Below, piece after piece: positions 5,550-7,335 of a stretch of DNA of 7,335 bases. Positions within the stretch are counted from its first letter, which is position 1. Each line of letters starts with the position of its first letter. Below the pieces are notes generated by a model. That model searched no databases and was not told where the DNA came from. It worked only from the letters and a program-made list of their open reading frames with translations. The stretch comes from CAZGWJ01 sp964529445 (GTDB lineage: Bacteria > Oederibacteriota > Muellerivitia > Muellerivitales > Muellerivitaceae), in assembly GCA_964529445.1 (NCBI GenBank), contig CAZGWJ010000113.1:1-7335 (forward strand). The letters run 5' to 3'. The position numbers and the translations under genes were made by a program.

Positions 5550-6461
5550 TTGAAAGTATACGTGACCGGTGGAACGGGATTCGTGGGACGCGCCATATTG
5601 CGCGAACTGCTTTCGCGCGAGGTTACCCCGCGGCTTTTGGTGCGTCCCGGCTCCGAGCCCCGGTTGGGCGACCTTCTTCCGAAGGTCGAGGGCATTCTGG
5701 GCGATCCTTGCGATCCGACCGCCCACGAGAAGGGGTTGGAGGATTGCGTTTCCGCCATCCATCTTCTCGGGATCATCCGCGAGTCGCCCAGACGCAAGTC
5801 CACCTTCCAACGCGTCCATGTGGAAGCCGTCGAGGCCCTCTTGGACGGCATGAAATCCGCCAACGTCAACCGGCTGGTGCATATGAGCGCCCTGGGGGTC
5901 CGGGCGGACGCGGCGACCGCCTACCAATCCAGCAAGTGGCGGGGCGAGCGCCTCGTGCGGTATTCCAGTCTCGATTGGACCGTCTTCCAGCCATCCGTCA
6001 TCCTGGGTCCCGACGGGGAATTCCTCCGCATGCTGAAGGGCCTCGCGACGGGAACCGTGGCGCCCCTGCCGGGCGGTGGGGATTTCCCCTTCCAGCCGGT
6101 CGCGGTGGAGCATGTGGCCAAGGCGATGGTGGACGCCGCTCTCGACTCGGAAGGGATGATGAAGGGGAGGACCTACGAGGTTGGGGGGAGCGAGACGAAG
6201 ACCCTCTGTGAGATGGTGAAGGGGGTCGGGAAGGCCATGGGACGCAATCCCGTCTGCGTGCCGGTCTCCTTCGGTCTCGCGAAGTTCGCGGCGGTCATGC
6301 TCGATTGGTTGCCTTTCTTTCCCGTGACTCGGGAACAACTCGTCATGATGAGAGAAGGAAGCGTTCCGCGGGATGCGATGCCCTTCTTCAAAGATTTCGG
6401 GATCCCGATGACGTCCTTCGAGCGCATCGTCGGGCATTGCCTCAACGGAACGGCGCTTTAA
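5550..6461 (+). CDS. NDUFA9-like atypical short-chain dehydrogenase/reductase
   Basis: A 303-residue NAD(P)-binding protein of the atypical SDR group related to the complex I subunit NDUFA9. The dinucleotide motif TGGTGFVG lies at residues 6-13, immediately after the first strand. The SDR catalytic set is intact: S113 in HMSALG and Y125/K129 in AYQSSKW. Family-like segments follow: FQPSVILGPDGEF (about 146-158), PLPGGGDFPFQPVAVEHVAKAM (about 172-193), and RTYEVGGSETKTLCEM (about 207-222). The C-terminal PFFPVTREQLVMM resembles the region proposed to contact membrane or quinone in relatives. Bacterial members are often free-standing enzymes rather than complex I subunits, and no nuo genes occur here, so a stand-alone epimerase or reductase is more likely. 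It starts at TTG 5550 with AAGGAG upstream. Substrate is unknown. Confidence 0.9.
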   Translation: MKVYVTGGTGFVGRAILRELLSREVTPRLLVRPGSEPRLGDLLPKVEGILGDPCDPTAHEKGLEDCVSAIHLLGIIRESPRRKSTFQRVHVEAVEALLDGMKSANVNRLVHMSALGVRADAATAYQSSKWRGERLVRYSSLDWTVFQPSVILGPDGEFLRMLKGLATGTVAPLPGGGDFPFQPVAVEHVAKAMVDAALDSEGMMKGRTYEVGGSETKTLCEMVKGVGKAMGRNPVCVPVSFGLAKFAAVMLDWLPFFPVTREQLVMMREGSVPRDAMPFFKDFGIPMTSFERIVGHCLNGTAL

Positions 6462-6468
6462 TGGCAGG

Positions 6469-6563
6469 TCGAAGGTAGTAGGTGGAAGTTAGAAGATGAC
6501 ACCTGTAGATCTTGGGCGTTGTTGTTGAACCTTATCTCTTCTACCTTCTATCTTCTACCTCGA
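6469..6563. repeat. Long imperfect inverted repeat built from GTAGAAG-type heptamers
   Basis: The left arm (6469-6499) begins TCGAAGGTAGTAGGTGGAAG. The right arm (6533-6563), read on the other strand, begins TCGAGGTAGAAGATAGAAGG. Both arms are about 30 bases around a central spacer of about 33. The right arm contains three heptamers, CTTCTAC, CTTCTAT and CTTCTAC, at 6538, 6545 and 6552. From memory, GAAGGTAGAAGATAGAAG strings are a recurrent intergenic element in many environmental genomes. It fills most of the 121-base gap between the reductase and the next membrane protein. Confidence 0.7.
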
Positions 6564-6582
6564 ACGACGACCGGGGGTTGGA

Positions 6583-7203
6583 TTGGGCGACAAGAGGGCT
6601 TCAAAAACGGGTCGGGGTGTGGCGCGGCTCCTGTTGTTCGAGGGGCTGGCGGGGGCGGGGCTCGCCCACATGCTGCTCTACGCGCCGGCCGGCAATCCCT
6701 ACACGCTGTACTTCCTCTACAACGCCGCGGCGTTCCTCGTCCTTTACCCCGTCATCTATCTCTACAAGTGGGTCCGTCTTCCGGGGCTTCTCCATTTTCT
6801 CCTGATGCCCCTCAATATCATTCTTCACGTCTTGACGCTGATCTCCACATTCATTTGGGCGGGATATGCGGTTTTCATCCGGTATCCGGAGCAGTTTCGG
6901 GTCATCGCGGACGGGTCCATCATCCTCTGGTTCTTCTGGACCATCCTTTATCTGGCCTGGATTCGTTACCTCCTGGCTACTTCCCGGAAGTACGTTCCGT
7001 TCGGACCCTTGATGGTGCTCACGATGATCGTGGCGGCGGGTGGATTGGCCGGGTTCTGGGCGGGTAATTGGGTTGTGGAGCATTGGGGGAAGCAGGTCGG
7101 CTCCCCGTCGGTGCGGTTCATGCTGTGGGTGTCGTGTACCCTGATCGGGGCCGCGGGCGCGGGTTTCCTGGCGCCCAAGCGCTCGGAAGATCCAGGCGAT
7201 TGA
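6583..7203 (+). CDS. Polytopic membrane protein of unknown function
   Basis: A 206-residue, strongly hydrophobic protein that I do not recognise. Membrane segments are likely at about residues 16-34, 41-61, 68-98 (one long or two short helices), 107-131, 140-165 and 178-197. The loops carry Arg/Lys (YKWVRLP, IRYLLATSRKYVPF), and the tail APKRSEDPGD is hydrophilic. Codon use and hydrophobic periodicity support it as real. The start is uncertain: TTG at 6583 has GGGGG five bases upstream, while GTG at 6619 is an alternative that would remove 12 residues. It lies on the same strand as the reductase but is separated by a 121-base repeat-filled gap, so co-transcription is possible but not shown. 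No catalytic or transport motif is visible. Confidence 0.8.
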   Translation: MGDKRASKTGRGVARLLLFEGLAGAGLAHMLLYAPAGNPYTLYFLYNAAAFLVLYPVIYLYKWVRLPGLLHFLLMPLNIILHVLTLISTFIWAGYAVFIRYPEQFRVIADGSIILWFFWTILYLAWIRYLLATSRKYVPFGPLMVLTMIVAAGGLAGFWAGNWVVEHWGKQVGSPSVRFMLWVSCTLIGAAGAGFLAPKRSEDPGD

Positions 7204-7263
7204 ATCGGATTATGAGTGGACGCCTATGTGGGGGAGGGTTCGAGTCCATTGCAGGGACCCCAG

Positions 7264-7335
7264 TAGCAGAGTTCCTCGCAAGCTCGGAACGCCCTATAGC
7301 AGAGATGCTTCGCATCACGCATATAGGGCAAGGCG
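7264..7335. repeat. Palindromic repeat running off the window end
   Basis: TAGCAGAG occurs at 7264-7271 and 7297-7304, 33 bases apart, each followed by a small hairpin. The first is GTTCC...GGAAC (7271-7275 and 7286-7290). The second is GATGC-TTC-GCATC (7304-7316). Outer arms GCCCTATA and TATAGGGC (7291-7298 and 7322-7329) enclose the second hairpin. TTCCTCGC...GCTCGGAA resembles, from memory, the dispersed intergenic type TTCCTCGCTTCGCTCGGAATGACA. The element probably continues beyond the window. Between the membrane protein stop and this repeat (7204-7263) I see nothing else. Confidence 0.55.

Noticed and set aside
5115..6437. Long minus-strand open frame of 440 codons opposite dinB and the reductase
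   Set aside because: It is antisense to two well supported genes and also crosses their intergenic gap and repeat; the composition is rich in His/Arg/Pro with no recognisable motif.
7236..7260. tRNA-like T arm (GGTTCGAGTCC)
   Set aside because: The arm pairs imperfectly and no matching acceptor, D or anticodon arms are found upstream, so it is not a tRNA gene or clear tRNA end.
7212..7335. Open frame from ATG 7212 to the window end as a gene start
   Set aside because: There is no good ribosome binding site and it runs through a palindromic repeat; kept only as an open question in the findings.

Overview
The window is a G+C-rich piece of bacterial chromosome, probably from an environmental or uncultured lineage. 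It has compact genes, frequent TTG/GTG starts with strong Shine-Dalgarno sequences, and an unusual number of short palindromic or periodic repeats between genes. Gene content (macrodomain hydrolase, YbhB-type PEBP, uncharacterised radical SAM enzyme, Y-family polymerase, NDUFA9-like reductase) would fit a deltaproteobacterial, acidobacterial or nitrospiral type of genome, but nothing here fixes the phylum. I see no phage, transposase, CRISPR array, or rRNA/tRNA gene.

Layout. Positions 3-2167 (+) hold a tight four-gene operon: a 5'-truncated macrodomain ADP-ribosyl hydrolase, a Raf-kinase-inhibitor-like PEBP protein, a four-helix membrane protein, and a membrane-anchored protein with MORN-like repeats and propeller-like strands. 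A tiny membrane protein with a basic tail (2171-2389, -) converges on it and has the best promoter in the window. An uncharacterised radical SAM enzyme follows (2510-3868, -). Its TTG start lies 153 bases from the divergent DNA polymerase IV gene (4022-5317, +), and that gap contains a TATAAT box and an inverted repeat. Next come an NDUFA9-like atypical SDR (5550-6461, +) and a polytopic membrane protein (6583-7203, +). The last 132 bases hold a palindromic repeat that runs off the window.

The most striking feature is the repeats. Five unrelated repeat types occur in 7.3 kb, four between genes. The fifth, of the CGCAGAGA nonamer type usually seen between genes, lies in frame inside dinB. There it adds about 29 residues to a polymerase whose catalytic residues and probable clamp-binding motif remain intact.

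The genes do not form one obvious pathway. The first operon may act in ADP-ribose metabolism plus envelope functions. The radical SAM enzyme, polymerase and SDR look like independent transcription units. I do not see a clear new multi-gene system. The best leads are the repeat-derived insertion in Pol IV, the repeat families themselves, and the radical SAM enzyme with an extra cysteine motif.
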